Source: Neodiprion pinetum
Lineage: Eukaryota; Arthropoda; Insecta; Hymenoptera; Diprionidae
NCBI RefSeq assembly: GCF_021155775.2
Contig: NC_060232.1
Span: 38,413,089-38,477,088 of the forward strand
Length of the DNA: 64,000 nucleotides
Direction of reading: 5' to 3'
Shown: piece after piece, positions 12,240 to 22,196 of the stretch
How the letters are laid out: every line of letters starts with the position of its first letter
Position numbering within the stretch: the stretch's first letter is position 1
Notes under the pieces: generated by a model
What the model was told of the DNA's origin: nothing
The model's database searches: none
The model's input: only the letters and a program-made list of their open reading frames with translations
Translations under genes and position numbers: made by a program

Positions 12240-12540
12240 TCCGACAATGTTATACCAACAATGAAACTAGAATCGACGATGTGTAAGATTCCAACAACCA
12301 GGAGATTATCCGGCGTTAGTTTGGCCGTTTTTACAAGCTCGTTGATCCAAATTGTTAGTATTCAGTTTAAATAGGTGCGGTAATACCAGGTAAGCCCAGA
12401 TTTCCTCGGTCTTTGAGTTTCACGGTTTTAAAAACCCTCGGCGCTGGTGATGGAAAATAGTTGGCGAGTTTAAGATTCACGCTTCGGTGGAAAAATCCGA
12501 TGAAGCGATTCAAAGCCCAAGTAGACGAAAAATCCTAATC
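12240..12540. repeat. Array-associated repeat block, copy 2 (orphan)
   Basis: Shares ATACCAACAATGA, CTCGGCGCT, TTCACGCTTCG and AGCCCAAGTAGACGA-type words in the same order with 10440-10740. No LRR gene follows it on the minus strand before copy 1. Confidence 0.65.
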
Positions 12541-14199
12541 GCTAACACGGGGATAAAGAAAAGAAAAATAAAAACCATGCGGCGACGTCATTTCCACGTG
12601 GTAGAAATATACTACGAATAAAATGATTGGAACTATAAGATAATATACATATATATATATATATATGATACTCCTGGAGACACTTCACTCTATTGTACCC
12701 ATAAATTTCTGATCCGTAGATCCGTTCGGTAGTTATAAATTTTATGTAATTTTTTTTCGCAAGGTTATTTTCTAATCATAAAAAATATTCCTTCTTTGAC
12801 ATCCCGGGTTACAAACGAGCCCGAAGCCTTTTCTTTGTTAATTTAAAGTATCTAAATCTAAAGAAATCGACAGTCGTTCAAAGTTGAGTGGTTTCTTTCG
12901 GACCCCAGAGATTTGTTTCTGCTGTTTTTTTCTTTTAACTTCAAATTAAAGAATAAGGTTAGTTTATTACGTTACACCAGGTCTGTGTTTATTTTTGACA
13001 ATATGTAACATTTTATTTACATATTCGTGATATAGTCGTATGGCGAATAACGAGATACGTATATAGTCTATTCTGTCTCAGACGAAACTAGCGATACAGT
13101 CTTTATTTTTGGATGGCGTATAATTTACGGTCTCGACATATACGCGAGGAATTATTGCAAAATAACGAATCAGACAACAGAGAGACTATGAAAAAATTCC
13201 AAGCGACGAGAAAGGTTCTGCATGCGCTTTAACAGATAAAAAACAAAATTCGATGTTCAATTGAGATATCCTCTGGAAAAAATTGAACTGCCACTTGCCC
13301 GGCTCGGTGCAAATTGTACCAGGAGATAGGACAGAAAATGTAGAAAAGTTTGTGCATCGTGTAAACGCCTTATTTGCAACGAACACAGCTTTACGATTTG
13401 CAACCATTGTGCAGGCGCGTAATATCATGGAACACATTTTTATACTTTTTTTTTTCTTTCACAAATCATCATGTTTTAATAGTATTTTATAATGCAAATC
13501 TTGAGAATATTCTGTTACAACAATAAAAATACATCATATTTTTACTATGATACGAATTTTATTTTTTCACTAATTTTCATCATTCATTTCTTAAAATAAA
13601 TATCTTTTTTGATAAGCCCACTATTCTAACGTGCACCCGGTAGTAGCGTTCTAGGGTTAAAACATACTTTCATCTTGAAGAAATGTAGCCCAGTCACTTT
13701 AGAATTTTCAATCCATTAACTTGGAACGGCAATTTTCTTACATGAATCATCGGGAGAGGGGGAGGGGGGTGGAGGGGAGTTCATTGGTAGTTTAAATCCA
13801 GATTTTCCGGAAATCCACCCCTCGTCCTTCAGTTGTCATATCGAATTTAAGCGTGAATTTTCTTAATTATTAAATCACTCGTTTATTTTCAACTAGAGAG
13901 TAAAAATGGTAACGACTAGGCTTAAGAGAAATGTTATTCTCTGCAACTTTGATCCTTACCATTTTTTCTGTAGGATTAATTTTTCTTGACTTAAGCCCGA
14001 AGGGTGGGGAAGGGGGAACTTAATTATTGCATTATCTCGTTTGTTGTTGACTTTGAAAGTAACGTAAACAAAAACTCTGTCATGAATCTTATTCGATACA
14101 GGCTGTACGGTGTTTCTTCTCGGAATAGTTTTGAATGTGTGACCCTTGTTCTGGGGCTCTTTTTCTAAATTCTTAACTTAATTATCATCCCAGATTCCA
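12541..14199. other. Intergenic, microsatellite and G-rich tracts
   Basis: Contains (AT)n at 12649-12666 and G-rich runs at 13755-13780 and 13997-14017. No coding frame is supportable. If the donor at 14303-14310 is used, this DNA is part of the gene B leader intron. Confidence 0.4.
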
Positions 14200-14480
14200 T
14201 ACTGTTATGTTTCCGTCCAGGGTTCGGGGAGCCGTTTGTAACGGTCACCTAAAATGTCACGTTACAGCAGCGGGTCACAAGCTTACAGAATTGTTTGCAC
14301 GGACTTACCTGGTTTTGCAAGGCGTTTCTTTTATGACTTATTCTCAGAAACATTGAAGCGAGGGAAACTGAACAGGTGGGAGGATATAATGACTACATAG
14401 GAAGTGTACATTATCGCGGAATTTGCGTGAAAAACTACGTACGTTTATTTTTTAAAATTTATCGACAACATTGAACCAAA
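14200..14480. repeat. Duplicated block with conserved donor, copy 1
   Basis: Direct, diverged copy of 17705-17960. Shared words include GGGGAGCCGTTTGT, CACGTTACAG, GACTTACCT and GCGTGAAAAACTA in the same order. The pair defines the left edges of the gene C and gene D duplication units. Confidence 0.7.
14303..14310 (-). other. Candidate 5' splice donor of a leader exon
   Basis: The minus strand reads AGGTAAGT, a near-perfect donor, inside the duplicated block. The same eight bases are kept at 17803-17810 although the flanks have diverged. It could be the donor of a non-coding first exon of gene B (intron about 5.2 kb), which is inference. Confidence 0.4.
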
Positions 14481-14570
14481 CAAAGAGATGGAGAAATGCG
14501 TGTGTGTAGAATAAATGCAGATCACTCGATAGCGCGACTCTGAATAACTCAGAATAACTTATACTAACAA

Positions 14571-14745
14571 ATGTTAATAACGGATTTTGATGGGTCGCAG
14601 GTATATTGAAGGGGGCTGCCTAAGCGGGTCTCCCAAAAATTTTCTCCGAAACTAAGCGTCGTCGGGCAAAATTCCAATAGCCTGGTCACTCGGGAAGGGT
14701 CTCCCGTCAATATACCTGAGACCCATCGAAATCCGTTATTAACAT
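14571..14745. mobile_element. 175 bp inverted-repeat MITE
   Basis: The ends are mirror images: ATGTTAATAACGGATTTTGA at the left and its near-perfect complement ending CCGTTATTAACAT at the right, with further inverted matches (GATGGGTC, GGTATATTGA) for about 45 bp on each side. It has no coding capacity. A TTAA occurs at each end, which could be a target duplication or part of the repeat. Confidence 0.75.
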
Positions 14746-14900
14746 GTTGCGGCTTCCCCTTGTAAGTTCAAGCAGTAAAACAGATAAGACGAATTGGAAA
14801 TTTGTTGTAAAATAATCTAGAAGGTCAACGAAGTCGCTTCAGATTAACAAAATGCAATTTAGTTTGCGGGGAAATTCTATGACGATAAATAATTATTTAT

Positions 14901-16328
14901 TTATGGTGACGGAGGCGACGAAGTGTTGAAACGGTAATTATTGTACCAGTTAGAGCACGGGTCATTTTTAATCTCAAAATCTAAATTCTTCATTCTAGCA
15001 ATCCGACGAATTTCTTCCAAGTCTTCGTCCTTCATGCAGATCGTTTCGATAACGGACAATTTTGGAAACCTGTCATTATCCAGCATTATCGATTGGATTG
15101 TCTGAAAACTGACGTCATAATTGTGAAGCGAGAGAGTCTCTAGGCTCGGCAATTTGTCGAACTCTATCATCGGGTCGCGCAATAGTTCAATGGACTCGAA
15201 CTCAATGGCAATATGCGGTATCAATACTTTCAACTTCTGGAAGGACGGAATGACGACAAGCCCGTCCCCGTGATCGAACTTCAAACATTCCAAGTTGGGA
15301 CATGAATCGAATATAAAATCGACGTCTTCCTGTCGCCATAGAAATCCCTGCTCCCAACAAGCGAGCTTCAAGGTAGTCAGATTCGCCCCAACGAACAGCA
15401 AGAATTCCTTGATATTGACCCACGCAATTTCGATCTCATCGTAATACATATCCGACGAGAATGTGAAGTCAAGTCCGGTAAGTTTGTTGAGGGGATTGAG
15501 TATGGAGAACTCTTCCGTGAAAACGCCATGCACGTGTAAATAGGTGATATTGGGAAACTTGGTGACGATTTTACGAAGGTTTGCAGAAGAGATTGGGGTG
15601 TCAGGTATGGAACTGAAGTGGCTGATCGAAGGGCACACCGACGAGTCCAAGTGGAACAAGGTCTCTGCGGAAACGTTGGAGATCCTGTCCAGTTTCTTGT
15701 GCACCGCAAGCATGCGGTTTATACCGCTGTGCGTTACCGAGCACCTGTAAACGTCGATGAATCGAAGGTCAGAGCACTGGCTGAGGTTGGAAAGCCCTTC
15801 GTCCGTGACATGCCGCGACTCCGGAACTCTGACAATTTGCAGCTTGGGGCAGTTCCGACCAACCACGCTCAGGTCAAGGTTAGTGCATCTCTCGGCGAAC
15901 ACAAAACTCGTCAGATCGTTCAGGTAGAAGTTGTGCAGGTTTATGGGAAGAGAGTGTAGGATGTAATCCAGGTCCAGTTCCGCCAGTCTCCTTAGGCGCG
16001 AACCATCTTGGGGGTCCAGGTAGGCCAGGATCGGCCCTCTGCACTGCAGTCCCACTATCTCTGTGTCCATGACGACTTCCAGGGCGGCTTTTAGATGCGA
16101 CGCTGGCCGGGAATCTGAGTAAAACCGCTCCAGAAACCGGGCCGAGAAGTCTGCCACCGAGAACCACGGTATGCAACTGATCACGTCCAGTTTGATGGCC
16201 GAAATGACCTGATTCAGCTCGTCCAGGGAGCCTTCGATACTGGTTCGGTCGCAGCAGAGGACGACGTATTCAAAGATGACGTCAAGCGCCATTTTTTGTA
16301 ACACGGCCGGCTGTCGTACCTTGGGCAT
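14901..16328 (-). CDS. LRR protein, paralogue C of the tandem array
   Basis: A complete 475-residue frame with ATG at 16326-16328 and TAA at 14901-14903. A frame-based start 30 nt further upstream would add MCAYRVAYAE, but that lies across the conserved splice acceptor, so I prefer the family start MPKVRQPAVLQ. The N-terminal 100 residues match genes A, B and D. LRRs include LDLSVVGRNCPKLQIVRV and HVTDEGLSNLSQCSDLRF (about 160-200), FPNITYLHV and LTGLDF (about 258-290), CPNLECLKF (about 352) and LPSLETLSL (about 403). The short tail after residue 455 (rich in N, S and P) is absent from gene D. Gene D is its closest relative. The likely role is an intracellular protein-binding LRR adaptor; no specific function can be assigned. 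Confidence 0.88.
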   Translation of the reverse strand: MPKVRQPAVLQKMALDVIFEYVVLCCDRTSIEGSLDELNQVISAIKLDVISCIPWFSVADFSARFLERFYSDSRPASHLKAALEVVMDTEIVGLQCRGPILAYLDPQDGSRLRRLAELDLDYILHSLPINLHNFYLNDLTSFVFAERCTNLDLSVVGRNCPKLQIVRVPESRHVTDEGLSNLSQCSDLRFIDVYRCSVTHSGINRMLAVHKKLDRISNVSAETLFHLDSSVCPSISHFSSIPDTPISSANLRKIVTKFPNITYLHVHGVFTEEFSILNPLNKLTGLDFTFSSDMYYDEIEIAWVNIKEFLLFVGANLTTLKLACWEQGFLWRQEDVDFIFDSCPNLECLKFDHGDGLVVIPSFQKLKVLIPHIAIEFESIELLRDPMIEFDKLPSLETLSLHNYDVSFQTIQSIMLDNDRFPKLSVIETICMKDEDLEEIRRIARMKNLDFEIKNDPCSNWYNNYRFNTSSPPSP

Positions 16329-16344
16329 CTCCGCGTATGCGACT

Positions 16345-16346
16345 CT
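16345..16346 (-). other. 3' splice acceptor of gene C leader intron
   Basis: The minus strand reads TTTGTGTGCTTACAG, then 16 nt to the ATG. It matches the acceptor position in the other three genes and argues against the upstream ATG at 16356-16358. Confidence 0.72.
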
Positions 16347-16794
16347 GTAAGCACACAAATTTCACCCTCTGTTATTCCCATCTTGTCTCTGTGTTTCGAT
16401 TCTTCGAGGCGATTCTCTCAGTGATTGATAGAGTACGCGCACTTGCGGCGTACCGGATATCCGGTAGACTCTAAAAGCCGTGATTGCAGTCATACGACAT
16501 ACTGGCCTACGGACAATTAGCGCTCTGATAGAGTGGAACACTATGGAACTCCGTGGAACTCGCGAGTGATCGAGATAGCCTTCAAACGATTCCACATGGG
16601 TTAGTGCAAGTCTCGGAGTTTGGCAGCTACAGCATGGCAAATAGCTAGTAGCGATTTCCTTGGTCAATTCGGTGTCCAGTTGCCGTAATTAATTGACACT
16701 CCGACGCTGAAGCCGCAGTTTATCACCGAAACGATATCGTGAACCATCTTTAGAGGAATAAAATCTAACGAATGATGAGTAAATCAAATCACAA

Positions 16795-17215
16795 CGAGGT
16801 GGTTGATTATGTATTTCATGATTGATCTTTGCTTACTTCCATTGTCCCCGTAACCTATGGCTTATGAAACTATAATGCATGGAATTGGGGACGGCGGAAG
16901 ATCAGGCTTATTACTATTATTCATAAGTTAACGACACATGAACGAACCAAACAGCCTGCAGCGTTTCGACATCAAGATGGTAATCATTTCGGATTATGTC
17001 AGGACTTTTCTTTTGCCGTTCAATATCGAGACTCTGGTTAGATCGAGTTAGATAAGGTGAGACTACCATTCTCTTTGAACTACGCGATTTTACACAACCT
17101 TTCGGATCAAGATACGGAAGAAAGTATTTAGCAAAATATAATAAATTGTACAAAATTCACGCATCGAGGGAGAAATGTAACGAAGCGATTCAAAGCCCAA
17201 GTAGACGAGATACCA
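16795..17215. repeat. Array-associated repeat block, copy 3
   Basis: Homologous to 22500-22905 along its length: GTTGAT..ATTTCATGA, CCTATGGCTTATGAAACT against CCCATGGCTTGTGAAACT, AATGCATG, GAACCAAACAGCC. Its last 60 bp also match copies 1 and 2. It lies 0.5-0.9 kb upstream of gene C. Confidence 0.72.
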
Positions 17216-17704
17216 AGAAATTGATTCAACCTGCATCCGTGACTCGACTCTACAATTTTCTGTAATGAGGATTGATTGAAGCACGCTTCGATATTTGAAC
17301 TCAGGAATGGTTGACCGTTCTTTGGCACGCCGATACGCTATTGACTCGAAATTCCATGCCAGGAAATTAAATTGTCGCATACCGCTTCGCAGCCACACCA
17401 AAAAGCTGCCTAAACCGTTGTCAGATATCTGCTTCCGTATTTTTCTCATCGGACGATTGTCTCCCAACATTTCTCTATTCCAAGATATGGATTCAAATTT
17501 TTAGCTTCTCGCTCTACAATCTCCCAAGTAAACAAATCTTGAACTCCGCTACGCGAAGTTGAGAATTCGAATCATGTGTGCTAATATTCGCGACATTGCT
17601 CGGTTTTTATTGGCGCTTTGATCCCGAAATTCTTGAATTCTGGTGTATCGCAATTATCGATGTCATTGTCGCGGAACGTTCGTTGGCTGATGAAGACGTC
17701 GCTT
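17216..17704. other. Intergenic between units C and D
   Basis: Short overlapping chance frames only. This stretch contains the junction between two tandem duplication units. Confidence 0.35.
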
Positions 17705-17960
17705 TCCCAGCTTTCGGCATTGACATTCGGGGAGCCGTTTGTCATGGACACCTGAAATGCCACGTTACAGGACATCGTGAGTTTACATAATTATCTGTGT
17801 AGACTTACCTAGTTTCTCATGGTGTGTTTCTCCCATTACTTCTTTTTCTTGAAATTGGAGTGAACGAAACTGGACACGTAAGAGGATTGAATGATTACAC
17901 AGAATGTATATTACAGGGAGATTTGCGTGAAAAACTAACGATCTTTCATTTTAAAATTTA
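17705..17960. repeat. Duplicated block with conserved donor, copy 2
   Basis: Diverged direct copy of 14200-14480 lying 3' of gene D and 5' of gene C, so it may hold the gene C leader exon. Confidence 0.7.
17803..17810 (-). other. Candidate 5' splice donor of gene C leader exon
   Basis: AGGTAAGT on the minus strand, identical to 14303-14310. Joined to the acceptor at 16345 it would remove an intron of about 1.46 kb just before the gene C ATG. Confidence 0.45.
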
Positions 17961-18157
17961 TTTATCACATTTAATTAAATATAAAACTTAGAAAATATGT
18001 ATTTTAGAGTGAACACAGATCAGTCGATAATTTAACTTTGAATTTCGGAATAACGTCAACTAAATTGAAATATTCGAAAAAGCAAAGAAATAAAAAATTT
18101 GTTAAATATTAATCGATAACATCAACGATAATTAATACTTAGATTGATAAAATACGT

Positions 18158-18163
18158 TTTATT
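18158..18163 (-). terminator. Polyadenylation signal of gene D
   Basis: AATAAA on the minus strand (TTTATT on the plus strand), about 65 nt after the gene D stop codon. Confidence 0.4.
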
Positions 18164-18226
18164 TTACAGGAACATTTCATAGCAATAAATAATCATTAAT
18201 CTACGGAAATGGACACGCCGACGTTC

Positions 18227-19624
18227 TTAATATCCGTTTATAATCTCAAATTTTAAATTTTTCATTCTAGCAATCCGTCGAAGTTCTTCCAAACATTCGT
18301 ACCTCAGGCGGACATCTTTGATGACGGACAATTTTGGAAACTTGTCATTATCCAGCATTATCGATCGGACAGTCTTACAACTAACATCATAATGGTAAAG
18401 CGAGAGAATCTCAAGGTTCGGCAACTTGTTAAACTTTATCGTCGGAATACATAATATTTCCAGAGGATAATCGTCATAATTAAAGGAGCATTGCGGTGTC
18501 AGTACTTTCAACTTTGCAAAAGATGGAATGACGATAAGCTTTGCGTTGTGAACAAATTTGAAGCATTCTAAATTGGGACATGTATTGAATATGTAATCGA
18601 TCTTGTCTTGCCCCATCACAATTCCTACACCACTATTCGTGGTGTCACATGAACCAAGTTTTAGAGTAGTCAGATTCGCCCCAATGAACCGCAAGAGTCC
18701 CATAATATTGGTCCACAACATTCTGACCTCATTGTCAAACTGTTTCAACGAGAATTTGAGATCAAGCCCGGTAAGTTTGTTGAGGTTCTGGAGAATGTAC
18801 AGATTTTCCGTGATTTTGCCATGCATGTACAAATAGGTGATATTAGGAAACTTGGTGACAATTTTACGAAGGTGCTTAGCTGAGACTCTATCATCGGTAG
18901 CGAAATGGTTGATCGAGGGGCACACTGACAAGTCCAAATGGCACATGGTATCAAAAGCAACGTCGGTGATCTTTTCCAGTTTCTTGTGCACCGACAGCAT
19001 GCGATTTAAGCCGCTGTGCGTTACCGAGCACTTATGAACGTCGATGAATCGAAGGTCAGAGCACTGGCTGAGGCTGGCAAGCCCTTTGTCCGTGACACGC
19101 CGCGATTTCGAAACTCTGATCACTTGCAGTTTGGGGCAGTTCCGGCCGATCACGCTGAGGTCAAGGTCGGTGCATCTCCTTGCAAACATGAAACTCGTCA
19201 GATCGTTTAGGTAGAAGTTGTGCAGATTCATAGAAATCGAGTGTGAGACGTAGTCTAGGTCCAGTTCCACCAGTCTCCGTAGACGCCAACCATTTCGGGG
19301 GTCTAGAAAGTCCACCATCGGTCCTCTGAACTGCAGTCCCACTATTTCCATGTCCATGAACAGTTCCAGAGTGGCTTCTATGTAGATCAGCGAGTTGAAA
19401 GCGCAGTAAAACCTACTCAAGAAGTCCATAAATCTTGCAGCGAAGTCCGCCACCATAAACCAGGGTAAGCGACAGATCACGTTCTTTTTCATGACCGAAA
19501 TGCCGTGAGTCAGCTCGTCCAGGGATCCTTCGACGCTGGTTCGATTGCACCAGAGAACGACGTATTGAAAGATGGCGTCGAGCGCCATTTTCTGCAATGT
19601 GGCCGGCTGTCGCAACTTAGGCAT
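18227..19624 (-). CDS. LRR protein, paralogue D of the tandem array
   Basis: A complete 465-residue frame, ATG at 19622-19624 and TAA at 18227-18229. It is the closest relative of gene C: the two can be aligned almost without gaps, for example both carry LDLSV.GRNCPKLQ and SQCSDLRFIDV. The conserved N-terminal region (MPKLRQPATLQKMALDAIFQY) is followed by cysteine-containing LRRs at about 160-215 and weaker LRRs to about 455. It ends about 10 residues earlier than gene C. No signal peptide, membrane segment or F-box is seen. A strong pyrimidine-rich acceptor lies 17 nt upstream. Its upstream region is split, relative to gene C, by 2.4 kb with a transposase frame, which may have changed its promoter. 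Function is unknown beyond LRR-mediated binding. Confidence 0.88.
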   Translation of the reverse strand: MPKLRQPATLQKMALDAIFQYVVLWCNRTSVEGSLDELTHGISVMKKNVICRLPWFMVADFAARFMDFLSRFYCAFNSLIYIEATLELFMDMEIVGLQFRGPMVDFLDPRNGWRLRRLVELDLDYVSHSISMNLHNFYLNDLTSFMFARRCTDLDLSVIGRNCPKLQVIRVSKSRRVTDKGLASLSQCSDLRFIDVHKCSVTHSGLNRMLSVHKKLEKITDVAFDTMCHLDLSVCPSINHFATDDRVSAKHLRKIVTKFPNITYLYMHGKITENLYILQNLNKLTGLDLKFSLKQFDNEVRMLWTNIMGLLRFIGANLTTLKLGSCDTTNSGVGIVMGQDKIDYIFNTCPNLECFKFVHNAKLIVIPSFAKLKVLTPQCSFNYDDYPLEILCIPTIKFNKLPNLEILSLYHYDVSCKTVRSIMLDNDKFPKLSVIKDVRLRYECLEELRRIARMKNLKFEIINGY

Positions 19625-19641
19625 CTCGACGAATAACGATT

Positions 19642-19643
19642 CT
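19642..19643 (-). other. 3' splice acceptor of gene D leader intron
   Basis: The minus strand reads TTTGTCTTTTTTGCAG, the strongest polypyrimidine acceptor of the four, 17 nt before the ATG. Confidence 0.75.
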
Positions 19644-19649
19644 GCAAAA

Positions 19650-20055
19650 AAGACAAATTTTACTGTCTGTTATTTACGTCAGGTCTCTGTGTTTTGGCTC
19701 TTAGCTGTAACTCGTTCAAGAATTATTAAAATACGCCCACTTGCGGCTTAGCTGATATCCGGTGATTTCTAAACGCTGAGCTCACACGCTCGGACTTAAT
19801 GGCCTGCGAGCAATTAGCGCTATGACCAGTTAGCCGAGTCCACGGACTTCGTGAGTCATCGAGCTATACTTCAAACGGTGCCAGACCGACTAATCCAAGT
19901 CTCGGAGTGTGGCAGCTGCCGCATGGCAAATTGCCAGCAGCGCTTTCCTCCGTCAATTCAGCACCCAGTAACCGTAATTAAGTGAAAATGCAACGATTAA
20001 GCCACAGTTTATCATTGAAATGAGAGTGCGAATTTTCTTCAGAGGAATGCAATAT
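19650..20055. other. Conserved upstream DNA of gene D
   Basis: Homologous to 16370-16770 upstream of gene C (shared words such as CGTAATTAA, CAGTTTATCA and AGAGGAAT in order), showing that the duplication includes about 400 bp 5' of the coding region. Confidence 0.6.
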
Positions 20056-20826
20056 GTTTGGTAAATTAGCGAACGCGACAGTTCAAGTCTCAAAGTATCG
20101 TCTCGCACTCGACACAGTCTAAATCCACTCACTATTAGGAATCGTTCCTACACACGTACTTACATTCGCACACAATTTTCACATGTCCGTCTCTGTCTCG
20201 AATCCTAACGCTTGCCAGTATTGTGTCTCAAAATAACCCAGCTGAATACATGGCACGTACATTGTATACATCGTGAAAATTATATGTATATTATTTATAT
20301 GTATATTATCCTTACGTTAATGAGCCTCGGTTGTCTTGCTTGTCTCTCGCGATAAGGTTCGTATCGATTATTCCGATGAAGTATTGTTGTACACTTGAAA
20401 GGGGAGAAACTAGAAAAGAAGAGGAAAGAAAGGAGGAAAAAACCGATTGCTGCCGGAAGGGCAACGACGTAAAGGAAGAGAAAGGGAAGGATAGGGAAGG
20501 AACGAAGAAGAGAAGAGAGACGGGTTTATGAAAGGAAAGGAAGGTGGATGGATGGAAGAGGGATAGAAATACGGTGTGGGAGAGATAGAAGGGGATAAGG
20601 GATACGGATAGCGAAGATGTGAAGAAAGCGAGAATTTCTGACGAAAGGTTGGTTCTGAAAGAGTTCTGAAAAAAAGACTGGTGTTGTTCGGTGCTCGTGC
20701 GTCGCCGGAATGTGTCTTATCGGTCTGGCAGCCCTTGACTTATAGCCGAGCGCGGACCATGGAGAGGGGGCCGACCGGCATAGGTGGGGGCATGCGCAAG
20801 GCGGCTGCGCAGACGTAAGCGTTGTG

Positions 20827-20840
20827 ATTCGCTGTGAGCC
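20827..20840 (+). repeat. Left inverted repeat flanking the transposase
   Basis: ATTCGCTGTGAGCC, a perfect 14 bp inverted match to 22197-22210. Weaker matching continues inward (CGCT.G, GCGAAAC against GCGGTTTC). Might be the transposon terminus or a subterminal repeat. Confidence 0.45.
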
Positions 20841-20947
20841 GCCGCTTGGAGGGGAGCTGCGAAACGATCGCAGCGCGCGGGGTGGCGAGTAGTGAGTTGA
20901 GCCAGCGTGTGTTGTGATAGCATTTTGTATGAGAAACAATAGACGGT

Positions 20948-21952
20948 TTGTGGAATTACACTTGTTGTGCTGTTAACTGCATAAATAACGGTAAAACTAG
21001 TAATTGTATATTTTACAAGTTTCCAACTGCATCACATAAAATAGTTCAAAATAGGAAACAGCGTAGTTTCTGTGGTTTTCCATCTATTAAGACCGATGAA
21101 GATTTATTAGATATTGCTGGAGTGAACTTCCAGAACTTTAATTTTTTATTATCTAAAACTGAAAACCCATCGGAAAGATCTACAATAACAAGAAAACAGA
21201 GGCTTTTAATTTTTTTAGTGAAAATAAAAACTGGCCTCACATTTTCAGCCATAGCAATTTTCTTTGGTTTACATCGGTCAACTATCTCCAAGATATTCTT
21301 TTCAACTTTACAATATTTGAGTTCGTCAACTGCAAATTTAGTTTTTTGGCCAAGTAGAGCTGCCGTACAGAAAACTATGCCGGAATGTTTTAAACCTCAG
21401 TACTCTAATACTCGGGTTATCATAGACTGCACTGAATTCAAGATAGATGTTCCGTCAAGTGTTGACGACCGTATTTACTGTTACTCTCATTATAAGAAAG
21501 GTTTTACAACAAAAGTACTGATTGGAATCACACCATCTGGGTTCATCTGTTTCAAATCGAAAATTGCTGGCGGTAGAAAAGGTGATTCCCAATTAACTAT
21601 TGAATCGAATTTGGTAGATTCATTGGAAGATGGTGATGTGGTTTTAGCAGATAAAGGTTTTCCTGAAATCAGATCTATCATTGATGCAAGTGGTAAACGA
21701 GTATTTTTTATTATGCCACCATTTTTGGAAAAAAAATCAGAATTTTCGAAAGAAGAAACAGATCTGACTTACAACATCGCAAGAGTTCGAATTCATGTAG
21801 AAAGAATTATGCAACGACTTAAAACATATCAAATTTTGTATAAAATTCCAGAAAATTTGTTCTTTTGCATCGATAATATTATTCATGTTATCTGCGTATT
21901 AGTAAATTTACAGCGACCAATTTTTTCTAATAAAACAACAACTATCAAGTAG
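20948..21952 (+). CDS. IS5/PIF-Harbinger-like DDE transposase with partial THAP finger
   Basis: A 334-codon open frame ending TAG at 21950-21952. Residues 4-26 (YTCCAVNCINN...FYKFP) resemble the first half of a THAP zinc finger, but the expected later W and C..H pair are missing. Residues 83-118 look like a transposase helix-turn-helix (LTFSAIAIFFGLHRSTISKI). Residues 155-320 fit DDE_Tnp_4, with putative catalytic D160 (IIDCTE), D235 (LADKGF) and E285 (HVERIMQRLK). Such proteins cut and paste the element in the nucleus using THAP or HTH contacts to its ends. The frame begins with TTG, not ATG; a stop at 20930-20932 precedes it and the first in-frame ATG is codon 144. So either the start codon was lost, or an upstream exon supplies it. 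A nearby ATG at 20929-20931 is in another frame. The catalytic region is intact, suggesting a young but probably disabled copy. Confidence 0.8.
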   Translation: MWNYTCCAVNCINNGKTSNCIFYKFPTASHKIVQNRKQRSFCGFPSIKTDEDLLDIAGVNFQNFNFLLSKTENPSERSTITRKQRLLIFLVKIKTGLTFSAIAIFFGLHRSTISKIFFSTLQYLSSSTANLVFWPSRAAVQKTMPECFKPQYSNTRVIIDCTEFKIDVPSSVDDRIYCYSHYKKGFTTKVLIGITPSGFICFKSKIAGGRKGDSQLTIESNLVDSLEDGDVVLADKGFPEIRSIIDASGKRVFFIMPPFLEKKSEFSKEETDLTYNIARVRIHVERIMQRLKTYQILYKIPENLFFCIDNIIHVICVLVNLQRPIFSNKTTTIK

Positions 21953-22196
21953 AATAATAAAAACCTTTATTCGTAAAAGGTAGTGGTTTTCATTGTGTAT
22001 TTATTAATATTATATTGCTACATACTACTCGAGTTTCAACTCGTTATTATTTCCAACTTTTCACTGCACTGTTACAATGGAAATATCACTTATTTGATAA
22101 TATTTTGCTGATTTCGATATTTATCAGTATGTCTCTAATGTAAATCAACACGCCGGCTGTTTAGCTTTTGAAACCGCTAGGTGGCGGCACGAGCGA

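Noticed and set aside
16329..16358. Upstream ATG extending gene C by ten residues
   Set aside because: The extension crosses the conserved splice acceptor and has no counterpart in the three paralogues.
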